Assembly (NCBI GenBank): GCA_013152535.1
Contig: JAADGE010000013.1
Coordinates: forward strand, 55,393 to 119,392
From: Chlorobiota bacterium
Lineage (GTDB): Bacteria; Bacteroidota; Bacteroidia; Bacteroidales; JAADGE01
Reading direction: 5' to 3'
Length of the DNA: 64,000 nt
The position numbers were made by a program, and so were the translations under genes. Of the stretch, positions 25,649-34,243 are shown in pieces (positions within the stretch are counted from its first letter, which is position 1; every line of letters begins with the position of its first letter). The notes beneath the pieces were generated by a model. The model made no database searches. It saw nothing but the letters and a program-made list of their open reading frames with translations, and was not told the DNA's origin.

Positions 25649-26860
25649 ATGCCCGATTTTATAAAACGAAAATACTATATCGAAAAAATAAAACCATACT
25701 TTAATAAAGATATTATTAAAATTATAGTAGGGCAACGTCGGGTAGGTAAAAGTTATTTCCTGCATCAAATTAAAGATGAAATTCAAAAAATAAACAACGA
25801 TGTAAATGTAATCTTCATTAATAAAGAACTCTATGAATTTAGAAATATTATAGATTATGTTGATTTAACGGAATATATAAACAACAGAATTATTCCTGAT
25901 AAGAAAACAGTTATATTTATTGATGAAATACAAGACATAAAAGAATTCGAGAAAGTTCTGCGAAGTTTACAGGCAGAAGGAAAATACGACATATATTGTT
26001 CCGGAAGTAATGCAAATCTACTGTCGGGTGAGCTTGCAACATTTTTAAGCGGCAGATATATTGAATTTAAAATCCATCCTTTGAGTTACTCGGAATTTTT
26101 AGAATTTCAAAACTTAAAAAATACTGACGAAAATTTTAATAAATACCTCAAATTCGGAGGTTTGCCGTATCTTAAAAATTTAGAATTGAACGATGAAATT
26201 GCTTTTGATTATTTAAGAAATATATACAAAACAATACTTCTGAAAGACGTCGTTGCAAGGAATAAAATAAGAAATGTAGAATTCCTGCAAAATTTGAGCG
26301 AATATATTGCAGAAAATACCGGAAATATTATTTCGGCAAAAAAAATAAGCGATTTCCTTAAATCACAAAAAATAAGAATCTCTAACAACATCGTATTAAA
26401 TTATTTGGATTTCCTCATAAATGCTTTTTTAATAAATAAAGTAAAACGTTCGGAAGTCGGCGGAAAAAAAATATTTGAAACAGGTGAAAAATACTATTTT
26501 TCCGATATAGGTCTTAGAAATTCCATTATTGGTTTTCGTCTGCAAGATATTGCAAAAATATACGAAAACATTGTCTATAATCATCTTTCACGACTTGGTT
26601 TCGACATCACAATAGGTAAACTGAAAGATAAAGAAATAGATTTTATTTGCAGAAAAAATAATGAAAAAATATACATTCAGGTTACATATATTTTATCCGA
26701 CCAAAAAGTAATCGACAGAGAATTTGGAAATTTATTAAAAATCAAAGATAATTTTCCTAAATTCGTAATATCATCAGATAAATTTAACGTTCAAACTTAT
26801 CAAGGAATTAAACACATAAATATCATTAATTTTTTATTATCTGAAAAAATATTTAATTGA
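25649..26860 (+). CDS. AAA_14/DUF4143 family ATPase
   Basis: A 403-residue member of the same family as 3214, 31815 and 34244: Walker A GQRRVGKS (28-35), VIFIDEIQDI near 88-97, a CSGSNANLLSGE sensor region, and the FLSGRYIEFKIHPLSYSEF join. In its C-terminal domain KEIDFI is kept but the usual E-V-K is Q-V-T (YIQVTYIL), so the nuclease-like lysine seems missing. It is flanked upstream by the palindromic site and its own promoter. The next glycosyltransferase begins at its stop codon (TTGA overlap), so it is co-transcribed with glycan genes. Function unknown. Confidence 0.85.
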   Translation: MPDFIKRKYYIEKIKPYFNKDIIKIIVGQRRVGKSYFLHQIKDEIQKINNDVNVIFINKELYEFRNIIDYVDLTEYINNRIIPDKKTVIFIDEIQDIKEFEKVLRSLQAEGKYDIYCSGSNANLLSGELATFLSGRYIEFKIHPLSYSEFLEFQNLKNTDENFNKYLKFGGLPYLKNLELNDEIAFDYLRNIYKTILLKDVVARNKIRNVEFLQNLSEYIAENTGNIISAKKISDFLKSQKIRISNNIVLNYLDFLINAFLINKVKRSEVGGKKIFETGEKYYFSDIGLRNSIIGFRLQDIAKIYENIVYNHLSRLGFDITIGKLKDKEIDFICRKNNEKIYIQVTYILSDQKVIDREFGNLLKIKDNFPKFVISSDKFNVQTYQGIKHINIINFLLSEKIFN

Positions 26861-28176
26861 AAAAAATATTCATCATAGCACCGCACTTTCCGCCCTCTGC
26901 ATTACCGCCTTCACAAAGAGTACGGCTAATGGTAAAACACCTGAAATCTTTGGGTTGGTATCCGCATATTTTTACAACTTTCCCGAAATATCGAGAAGAA
27001 AAAGAAGATACTTGGATGACGAAACTTGTCGGAAATGATTTTGATTTAACGGCAGTAAGGGCACTGAATCAAAAAAAAACACGAAAATTCGGAATCGGCG
27101 ATTTAGGTTTGCGAATGATACCTTATCTTTTACCGGCAATAAAAAAAGCGGCAATAAAAGAAAAGCCGGATTTTATCCTGTATCCTGTTCCGCCATGGTA
27201 CATCCTTTTAATTGCACCTTTAATTAAACGAAAAACAAGCATTCCTTACGGAATTGATTTTATTGACCCTTGGTTTGTTGGGGAAATACCGATAAATGCC
27301 GGCTTTAAAAAAAGAATAAGCCAAAAAATTGCACGTAAATTCGAGAAAAAAGCCGTTTTAAAAGCTGATGTCATTTATTCTGTTTCAGAAGGAATTAATA
27401 ACAATTTAATCGAAAGATATAATTTGCCCGAAAACAAAGTCCTTTTAGCTGTTCCTTATGGTGTTGAACCGTCAGACTTTAATTTAGATACGGTACAACA
27501 AGCATCCGAAAAAGTAATTTTCAGATACATCGGTGCAGTTTGGAACAATTCTTATCCGGTTTTAGAGCCTTTGCTGAAATCATTATCCGACATAGAGAAA
27601 GAAACTCCGATTAAAATAGAATTTTACGGTACATCCTATGCCGGAGAAAAGTTTGCAAAACCGCAAACAAACTACTGGGTTGACAAATTTAATATGCAAA
27701 ATTTCATGGTTGAAAAGCCATTACGAGTTTCATACAAAAAAGCGGTTAAATTAACAATGTCGGCAAATATTATTTTGCTCTTCGGAGGAATGCAACCCTA
27801 TTATGCTGCTTCAAAACTTATGGGACTTATAGCTTCCGGGAAACCCTTTATCGCATTTTTACACGAAGATTCTTTTCCTGCAAAATTTCTGATACAGCTT
27901 AATTATAAATACATTATTACCTATTCTCAAAAAGAATTACCGGAAAAAAAAATACGGGAATTAACTTCAAAAATTAAGTTATTAATTTCAGAAAAGGATA
28001 AGTTTGTTAAATTTGACCTTTCTAATCCGTTAATTCAACAACACACGGCTTTGGGAATGACAAAAGAATTTATAAAACCTATTGAAAAATTATTGAAAAA
28101 AAATGGTAAATCACAAAAAAAAAATACGAAATCAAAAAATATTAGTAACAGGAGGTGCCGGTTTTGTTGGGCATAA
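26857..28176 (+). CDS. Glycosyltransferase, GT-B fold, TTG start
   Basis: A 439-residue GT-B protein: IIAPHFPPSALPPSQRVRLM at the N-terminus, IDFIDPWFVGE, and AASKLMGLIASGKPFIAF in the donor domain. The start must be TTG 26857: the codon just before it is TAA and the next in-frame ATG is well inside the acceptor domain. TTG overlaps the TGA of the ATPase gene. The last 24 residues (basic, ending RRCRFCWA) read through the start of the next gene, giving an unusual 74-nt overlap after a run of A residues at 28114-28124. Confidence 0.8.
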   Translation: MKKIFIIAPHFPPSALPPSQRVRLMVKHLKSLGWYPHIFTTFPKYREEKEDTWMTKLVGNDFDLTAVRALNQKKTRKFGIGDLGLRMIPYLLPAIKKAAIKEKPDFILYPVPPWYILLIAPLIKRKTSIPYGIDFIDPWFVGEIPINAGFKKRISQKIARKFEKKAVLKADVIYSVSEGINNNLIERYNLPENKVLLAVPYGVEPSDFNLDTVQQASEKVIFRYIGAVWNNSYPVLEPLLKSLSDIEKETPIKIEFYGTSYAGEKFAKPQTNYWVDKFNMQNFMVEKPLRVSYKKAVKLTMSANIILLFGGMQPYYAASKLMGLIASGKPFIAFLHEDSFPAKFLIQLNYKYIITYSQKELPEKKIRELTSKIKLLISEKDKFVKFDLSNPLIQQHTALGMTKEFIKPIEKLLKKNGKSQKKNTKSKNISNRRCRFCWA

Positions 28177-29074
28177 CTTAGTAAAAACTCTTGTAAATGA
28201 TTTTAATTGCAACGTTATTGTTGTTGATGATCTCTCAAACAGTTCTGAAAAGACACTTTCGGAAGTTGCAAATAAAATTGAATTTCACAAAATAAGCGTT
28301 TGTGATGGTAAAAAACTTTTTCCGTTGTTTAAAGATGTAAATTATATTTTTCACCTTGCTTGTAAACAAATTTCATCATCAGGCTTAGAGCCGAACATAC
28401 ATTTGCGTGTTAATGCCGAAAGTACGCTTAATATTTTAGAATATATCCGACACAACAAACTGCCTGATTTAAAGCGTTTTATATACACAGGGTCAACTTC
28501 AATATACGGAAGTTCGGTAAAATTACCCGTAAATGAAAATGACCGTCCGGATGTTCTCAGCAATTATGCAGCAACAAAACTTCTAGGCGAAAATTATACA
28601 TCAATGTACTGCCGAAACTATGATATTCCTGTTTCTGTTGTTCGATATTCAAATGTTTACGGATACGGACAAAGTCCAAGAAATCCTTATGCCGGTGTAC
28701 TCGGAAAATTTATACACAATGCTTTAATCGGAGAAACTTTAAAAATATTTGGTGACGGTGAACAAACCCGCGACTACACTTTTATATCCGATGCTGTTGA
28801 TGCAACAATACTTGCCGCAGTCCATCCTCGAGCTTACGGCGATGTTTTTAATATAGGAACAACTGTAGAAACATCTGTAAAAAAACTTGTAAAAATAATT
28901 GCAGAAATTATTGATACAGTTAAATACGAACATGTTCCCGAACGAGATATTGATAATATCAGGCGACGTTCCATAGACATATCTAAAATTCATAAAAATC
29001 TTGGCTGGGCTCCTCGTTTCGGTATTGAAAGGGGCATAAAAGAAACGATTGAATGGTATAGAACAACTTTGTAG
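28103..29074 (+). CDS. NAD-dependent epimerase/dehydratase (extended SDR)
   Basis: A 323-residue nucleotide-sugar epimerase or dehydratase. It has the Rossmann motif TGGAGFVGHNL, STSIYG and YAATKLLGE (Y-x3-K), and YSNVYGYGQSPRNPY in the substrate domain. This pattern fits GalE/WbpP-like UDP-sugar 4-epimerases, but the exact sugar is uncertain. The first 10 residues are basic and precede the fold, and its start overlaps the preceding gene by 74 nt, so a slightly later start is possible. Confidence 0.85.
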   Translation: MVNHKKKIRNQKILVTGGAGFVGHNLVKTLVNDFNCNVIVVDDLSNSSEKTLSEVANKIEFHKISVCDGKKLFPLFKDVNYIFHLACKQISSSGLEPNIHLRVNAESTLNILEYIRHNKLPDLKRFIYTGSTSIYGSSVKLPVNENDRPDVLSNYAATKLLGENYTSMYCRNYDIPVSVVRYSNVYGYGQSPRNPYAGVLGKFIHNALIGETLKIFGDGEQTRDYTFISDAVDATILAAVHPRAYGDVFNIGTTVETSVKKLVKIIAEIIDTVKYEHVPERDIDNIRRRSIDISKIHKNLGWAPRFGIERGIKETIEWYRTTL

Positions 29075-29078
29075 TTTT

Positions 29079-30212
29079 ATGAAAAAACTTGCAATAATAA
29101 TAACTCATCCTATTCAGTATTATTCGCCCTTGTTCAAACTTTTATCCGAAAGAAAAAAAATCCGGATAAAAGTATTTTACACATGGGAACAATCAAAGAA
29201 AAAAGTATTTGATAAAAAGTTCGGAAAAGAAATTAAGTGGGATATTCCTTTGCTTGACGGTTACGATTACACCTTTGTAAAAAACATTTCAAAAAATCCG
29301 AATTCAGGAACTTTTAACGGTGTTATTAATCCTGATTTGAATAAAGAAATTAAAGACTGGAACGCAGATGCAATTCTTGTTTTTGGTTGGAACCATCATT
29401 CCCATTTTAAAGCCATGCGTTATTTTAAAGGTAAAATTCCTGTTTATTTCAGGGGCGATTCTACTTTAATTGATATTCTTCCTAAATTCAGAAAATTTGC
29501 TCGTAATTTAACTTTATCTTTTATATATAAATTTGTTGATTTTGCTTTTTATGTCGGAACCAACAATAAAGCGTATTATAAAAAGTTCGGACTTAAAGAA
29601 AACCAACTTATATTTGCTCCTCATGCTGTTGATAATGACAGATTTTCCGATACAATAGGAGAATATTCAGAAAAAGCTGTACTTTGGCGGACAAAATTAG
29701 GCTTTTCAAACAATGATATCGTTTTTCTTTTTGTCGGAAAATTTGAAAAAAAGAAAAATCCGCTTCTATTAACAGAAGTCGCAAAATATTTTCTGCAATA
29801 TAAATTTTTATTTGTAGGGAACGGTAAATTAGAATCTGAAATGAAAAAGAAAGCCGGAAAAAATGTTATATTTATCCCTTTTCAAAATCAAAGTTTAATG
29901 CCTGTTGTTTATCGTTTGGGAGATGTATATGTTTTACCGTCACAAGGTCCCGATGAAACATGGGGGCTTGCCGTTAATGAAGCAATGGCATGCGGAAATG
30001 CCGTTCTTGTTTCAGATAAAGTAGGCTGTGCGATTGATTTGGTCAAAAATAATGAAAACGGATTTATCTTTAATTCAAAAAATATTGATGATTTAAAAGA
30101 AAAAATATCTGATATTGTAAAAAAAACTGCTGCATTTAAGAAAAATTCACAACAAAAAATTAAATTACACAATTTTAATGTTCTTGCAAAGACTATTGAA
30201 TCTTTTGATTAG
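29079..30212 (+). CDS. Family 4 glycosyltransferase
   Basis: About 377 residues from ATG 29079 (MKKLAIIITHPIQYYSPLFK). An upstream TTG at 29049 would overlap the epimerase end and adds a poor N-terminus. The C-terminal part has GPDETWGLAVNEAMACGNAV, the E-x7-E motif of GT4, and VGKFEKKKNP at the start of the donor domain. It follows the epimerase by 4 bp. Confidence 0.87.
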   Translation: MKKLAIIITHPIQYYSPLFKLLSERKKIRIKVFYTWEQSKKKVFDKKFGKEIKWDIPLLDGYDYTFVKNISKNPNSGTFNGVINPDLNKEIKDWNADAILVFGWNHHSHFKAMRYFKGKIPVYFRGDSTLIDILPKFRKFARNLTLSFIYKFVDFAFYVGTNNKAYYKKFGLKENQLIFAPHAVDNDRFSDTIGEYSEKAVLWRTKLGFSNNDIVFLFVGKFEKKKNPLLLTEVAKYFLQYKFLFVGNGKLESEMKKKAGKNVIFIPFQNQSLMPVVYRLGDVYVLPSQGPDETWGLAVNEAMACGNAVLVSDKVGCAIDLVKNNENGFIFNSKNIDDLKEKISDIVKKTAAFKKNSQQKIKLHNFNVLAKTIESFD

Positions 30213-30255
30213 CATTATTAACCACCTTGAACTCTAACTTTTTTTATCCTTGTTG

Positions 30256-31596
30256 ATGACTGAAAAGACAAAATATATAGTAGCTTTTATTACTTTTGTT
30301 TCACTCGTGTCATTTTTTTCTCTTGATTTTTTCACTTCTTTCGGAATTTCTTTTTTTCTTTTTTTCGCAGTAAAATTTTTTCATGAAATCGGTGAAAAAA
30401 TAGAAATCCGTGACATTATGATTTTACTGGCAAGTTTACAATGGATTGTCGGTCCTTTACTTGCTTATAAATTTAATTCTGATGATGAGTTTTATTATAT
30501 GGCTGTCGATTTGCCGACATATATGGGCTATGTGGTTCCGGCTACCGCTTTTTTCATATTTGGTTTATATTTACCCGTTTTCAGAAAAACGCAAAAAATA
30601 TCTCTTTTTCTTCCTAAAATAAAACAATTTATATTAAAATACAAAAGGATTGATTTAATCTTTATTGGTATTGGTATCGTTTCCGATATACTTTCCGATA
30701 TTGTCCCGGAAAGTCTTCGATTTGTATTTTTCCTTTTTTCGGGTTTACGATTTATCGGTTTGTATTTTTTGTTTTTGTCACAACGAAAAAATAAATTGCT
30801 TTATGTTATAATAATTATGACATGGCTTTTTCTGAGTGCACTGAAAGATACTATATTTCATGACTTTCTGTTATGGTCAAGCTTTTTTATCTTAATTGCA
30901 GCTTTTATTACAAAACCGTCATTACAAAAAAAATTAATTTATTTGCTTGGTATTTTAGTTATTATTATTGCTATTCAAACAGTTAAATATAGTTTTCGAG
31001 AAGCTGTTAAAGAAGGAACAGGTAGTGGTATTACCTTATTTTCTGACTTAGTAGAAGAAAAGGTTATCAGCAGTAATTATGTTTCGTCAGAATCTAATAT
31101 TTCAAGTATGATTACACGTATTAATCAAGGATGGATAATTGCCAGAATTATGAGCTGGACTCCGTCACGCGAACCTTTTGCCGGGGGTGAAACGATTTCT
31201 GAAGCGATTAAAGCATCTTTTCTTCCGCGGTTTTTGTTTCCTAATAAAATCAGAGCCGGCGGCAGAACTTATTTTACACGTTTTACAGGAAAAGATATCT
31301 CAAACGAAACCTCTATGGGCCTCAGTCTTCTTGGTGAGGCATATGCAAATTACGGGATATTCGGCGGTATTTTATTTTTGTTTCTTATCGGGTTTTTTTA
31401 TAACTTTTTTATACATAAAATATATGACTTAGCGAAAAAACATCCGTCCTTAGTCTTTTTTATTCCGTTAATTTTTTTGCAAGTAGTGAAAGCAGAAACA
31501 GATTTTTCTGTTATTTTAAATTATTTGGTAAAGGCATCAATTATTGTTTGGTTTATTTTTTGGAGTTTAAATAAATTTTTTAAAGTTCGCATATAA
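30256..31596 (+). CDS. Multi-pass membrane protein, Wzy-like polysaccharide polymerase
   Basis: About 446 residues from ATG 30256 with roughly 10-12 hydrophobic segments and a large loop (about 240-355). The loop end and following helix carry GLSLLGEAYANYGIFGGILF, resembling the conserved region of O-antigen and oligosaccharide repeat-unit polymerases. It would join repeat units at the periplasmic face. The locus also has a Wzm/Wzt exporter, which normally exports finished chains without Wzy, so the two may serve different glycans or a hybrid route. Confidence 0.7.
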   Translation: MTEKTKYIVAFITFVSLVSFFSLDFFTSFGISFFLFFAVKFFHEIGEKIEIRDIMILLASLQWIVGPLLAYKFNSDDEFYYMAVDLPTYMGYVVPATAFFIFGLYLPVFRKTQKISLFLPKIKQFILKYKRIDLIFIGIGIVSDILSDIVPESLRFVFFLFSGLRFIGLYFLFLSQRKNKLLYVIIIMTWLFLSALKDTIFHDFLLWSSFFILIAAFITKPSLQKKLIYLLGILVIIIAIQTVKYSFREAVKEGTGSGITLFSDLVEEKVISSNYVSSESNISSMITRINQGWIIARIMSWTPSREPFAGGETISEAIKASFLPRFLFPNKIRAGGRTYFTRFTGKDISNETSMGLSLLGEAYANYGIFGGILFLFLIGFFYNFFIHKIYDLAKKHPSLVFFIPLIFLQVVKAETDFSVILNYLVKASIIVWFIFWSLNKFFKVRI

Positions 31597-31607
31597 TAAA
31601 TAATATC

Positions 31608-31719
31608 ATGAACCTCTCCTGCTTTTTCCGCCGCCCCTCTACTGTTTTTCACAGCATTGATTTCTTTAAATGATTTTTAATTACAATACAGGAAGCTTTT
31701 AATCAAGGAGAGATGAATC
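31608..31719 (+). pseudogene. Decayed 5' fragment of a family 4 glycosyltransferase gene
   Basis: The first 53 nt from ATG 31608 match the start of the intact glycosyltransferase at 33079 with two differences (MNLSCFFRRPSTVFHSI against MNLSFFFRRPSPVFHSI), then the frame ends. A second block, about 31673-31719 (GCTTTTAATCAAGGAGA), matches 33226-33271 of the intact gene. About 95 bp between the blocks is missing. A DUF4143 ATPase gene stands between this remnant and the intact copy. Confidence 0.8.
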
Positions 31720-31751
31720 AAAAAAATTAAAATATTTCACAAACCCGTAAC

Positions 31752-31792
31752 TGATTACAACTTTTTTGTTTTATTTTTGTAATTGATTACAA
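31752..31792 (+). promoter_or_regulatory. Direct repeats TGATTACAA flanking a -7 box
   Basis: TGATTACAA occurs at 31752-31760 and 31784-31792, 32 bp apart (about three helical turns). Between them TATTTTTG (31772-31779) is a fair Bacteroidota -7 box for the ATPase gene at 31815. The pair straddling the promoter suggests an operator. Confidence 0.5.
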
Positions 31793-31814
31793 ATTTTTAT
31801 ACCGTTGATTTATA

Positions 31815-33029
31815 ATGCAACAATTACACGAAATAAGCAACAGATTAATAGATTCAACAAAAACTGTTTTTTTCAGAAACTTGTATTCTTTAATTAATTG
31901 GGAAAACCGCTTAATTGAAATACAAGGAGCAAGAGGTACGGGAAAAACAACCCTTATGCTTCAAAAAGCAAAAGAATTACAAAATTCCGGAAAATCTGTT
32001 TTATATATTTCATTGGATATTCCGTTCTTTTATAAAAATCAACTTTTTGAAACTGCAGAAAATTTTTATAAATACGGCGGTCAATATTTATTTATAGACG
32101 AAGTTCATAAATATCCTCAAAAACAAAAACAAATAGACTGGGCTCAAGAAATAAAAAATATTTATGACACAATCCCGGCATTAAAGATAATATATTCCGG
32201 CTCATCAATCCTGCAACTGTATAACAGTCTCGGCGATTTAAGTCGCAGAAAATCAAATTACCGTCTTTCCGGTTTATCATTTCGGGAATATCTTCACTTT
32301 TATAATGGCCTGATATTTAACGCTTTAACTCTTAATGAAATTCTGAATAACCATCAGGATATTTGCTCTGAAATTATTAATAAAGTAAAAATTTTACCCG
32401 AATTTCAATCCTATTTAAATTACGGATATTATCCTTTTTATAAAGAAAATCCTGAAAAATATTTTGATCGCATAGCCGATATTATTAATGTCATCATAGA
32501 AACAGACATTCCCTATATTACAAATATCGCTTATGAAACTCTTTTTAAATTTAAACAATTATTATCTGCAATTACATCAACGGTTCCTTATTCATTAAAC
32601 TTAAGCAATCTTTCTTCCGAGTTATATATCACAGATCAACGAACATTGATAAAATATTTAAATCTTCTCGAAAAAGCAGAATTGATAAATACTTTGGGGG
32701 CAAAAGTTATCGGTAATAAAATTTTTAATAAACCTCAAAAAATATACTTAAATAATACAAATTTGATGTATGCCGTTGATAAAAATAATATCCGTTCGGG
32801 AACAATTCGTGAAACATTCTTCCTGAATCAGTTAAAATACGCTCATAATGTAAATTATACAAAAACAGGAGACTTTATTATTGATAACAATTTAACTTTT
32901 GAAATCGGCGGAAAAAACAAAACAAACAAGCAAATAAAAACCGTCGAAAACGCTTTTTTGGCAATTGATAATATTGAATCCGGTTTTGCCGATAAAATTC
33001 CCTTATGGTTATTCGGCTTTTTATATTAA
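31815..33029 (+). CDS. AAA_14/DUF4143-like family ATPase
   Basis: A 404-residue ATPase with Walker A GARGTGKT (38-45), Walker B YLFIDEVHKY near 95-104, YSGSS, and the LSRRKSNYRLSGLSFREYL join. It is a more divergent subtype: the C-terminal nuclease-like pattern is reduced to GDFIIDN ... FEIGGKNK. It has its own promoter with flanking repeats and lies between a broken and an intact copy of the same glycosyltransferase start. Function unknown. Confidence 0.82.
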   Translation: MQQLHEISNRLIDSTKTVFFRNLYSLINWENRLIEIQGARGTGKTTLMLQKAKELQNSGKSVLYISLDIPFFYKNQLFETAENFYKYGGQYLFIDEVHKYPQKQKQIDWAQEIKNIYDTIPALKIIYSGSSILQLYNSLGDLSRRKSNYRLSGLSFREYLHFYNGLIFNALTLNEILNNHQDICSEIINKVKILPEFQSYLNYGYYPFYKENPEKYFDRIADIINVIIETDIPYITNIAYETLFKFKQLLSAITSTVPYSLNLSNLSSELYITDQRTLIKYLNLLEKAELINTLGAKVIGNKIFNKPQKIYLNNTNLMYAVDKNNIRSGTIRETFFLNQLKYAHNVNYTKTGDFIIDNNLTFEIGGKNKTNKQIKTVENAFLAIDNIESGFADKIPLWLFGFLY

Positions 33030-33078
33030 ACCTTAAATATTTCTTTTGTATAAATAGTATTTTAAAATTTATAACATC

Positions 33079-34077
33079 ATGAACCTCTCCTTCTTTTTCC
33101 GCCGCCCCTCTCCTGTTTTTCACAGCATTGAAGAACAATTTTTTGCTGTACAAAAAGCATTACCCGAAGACATTCCTTACAACAATATTTTTGCAAAATT
33201 TCACAGCAATGGTTTGTTCAGAAGAATTTTTATTCTTCTGCAAGCAGCTTTTAATCAGGGAGATATAAACCATATTACCGGAGATATTCATTTTATTGCT
33301 CTTTTTTTTAAAAAGAAAAAAACTATTTTGACCGTTCATGATATTGGTTCGGTATTAAACAAAACGGGAATAAAACATAAAATTTTGCGGTATTTTTGGT
33401 TTACCATGCCTTTTGCTCGGGTTAATACGATTACGGTAATTTCCGAATTTACAAAACAGGAAATTCTTGACAATTTCAATGTCAATCCGGAAAAAATAAA
33501 AGTTATTCCCGATTGCGTATCGGCAAAAATTTCTTATTCCGAAAAAACTTTTAATACAGAAAGACCGAATATTTTGCAAATCGGAACAAAAACGAACAAA
33601 AATATCGAACAATTAATTCCGGCACTTTCCGGCATTAATTGTAAATTAACGATTATCGGAAAATTATCGGAAAATCAAATTCAATTACTTAAAAAGTACA
33701 AAATTGATTACGAAAACTTTTTTAACCTGCCGTTTTTAGTTCTTTTAAATTTATATAAAAAAGCCGATTTAGTTACATTTATTTCAACTTACGAAGGTTT
33801 CGGAGTGCCAATATTGGAAGCACAGGCAAGCGGTCGCCCGGTTATTACAAGTAATATTTCCCCGATGAAGGATGTTGCCGGAGAAGGTGCCTTACTTGTT
33901 AATCCCGAAAATCCCGAAGAAATTACATCGGCTTTTAATCAACTGATCACCGATGCCGAATTAAGAAAAACCCTCATTGAAAAGGGTTTGGAAAACGTTA
34001 AAAATTATTCTGCACTGTCTGTTTCGTGTCAATACAGCAAACTTTATAAAACTATTTATGATGCAAACAATTCTTAA
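33079..34077 (+). CDS. Family 4 glycosyltransferase
   Basis: A 332-residue GT4 enzyme, short but complete: TVHDIGSVLNKTG in the acceptor domain, TVISEFTKQEILDNF, NILQIGTKTNKNIEQLI at the donor-domain start, and STYEGFGVPILEAQASGRPV with the E-x7-E motif. It is the last glycan gene of the locus. Its first 190 bp have a decayed copy at 31608. Confidence 0.9.
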   Translation: MNLSFFFRRPSPVFHSIEEQFFAVQKALPEDIPYNNIFAKFHSNGLFRRIFILLQAAFNQGDINHITGDIHFIALFFKKKKTILTVHDIGSVLNKTGIKHKILRYFWFTMPFARVNTITVISEFTKQEILDNFNVNPEKIKVIPDCVSAKISYSEKTFNTERPNILQIGTKTNKNIEQLIPALSGINCKLTIIGKLSENQIQLLKKYKIDYENFFNLPFLVLLNLYKKADLVTFISTYEGFGVPILEAQASGRPVITSNISPMKDVAGEGALLVNPENPEEITSAFNQLITDAELRKTLIEKGLENVKNYSALSVSCQYSKLYKTIYDANNS

Positions 34078-34157
34078 TTTTCCGGTTGCTGAAACCAATA
34101 TTACCAATATTTTCAAACAAAAAACGCCGAAAATTTATATAAAACACACAATTTAAA

Positions 34158-34201
34158 GCGACTTTTTTAATAATCTTTTCAAAAAAGTCGCCACTATTTT
34201 T
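34158..34201 (+). terminator. Inverted repeat, probable terminator, with 16-bp repeat copy 2
   Basis: GCGACTTTTTT (34158-34168) and AAAAAAGTCGC (34181-34191) are perfect complements around a 12-nt loop, 81 bp after the last glycan gene, followed by CACTATTTTT. The right arm overlaps the repeat AGTCGCCACTATTTTT (34186-34201), identical to 25404-25419. It may terminate the glycan operon, and the shared sequence may mark the edge of an inserted ATPase gene. Confidence 0.55.
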
Positions 34202-34219
34202 AATTATATATTTTTTCGC

Positions 34220-34227
34220 TATCTTTG
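34220..34227 (+). promoter_or_regulatory. -7 box TATCTTTG for the DUF4143 gene at 34244
   Basis: TATCTTTG lies 17 bp before the ATG and implies a short leader, as for the DUF4143 gene at 3214. Confidence 0.55.
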
Positions 34228-34243
34228 TTAAAATTATTTCCGG

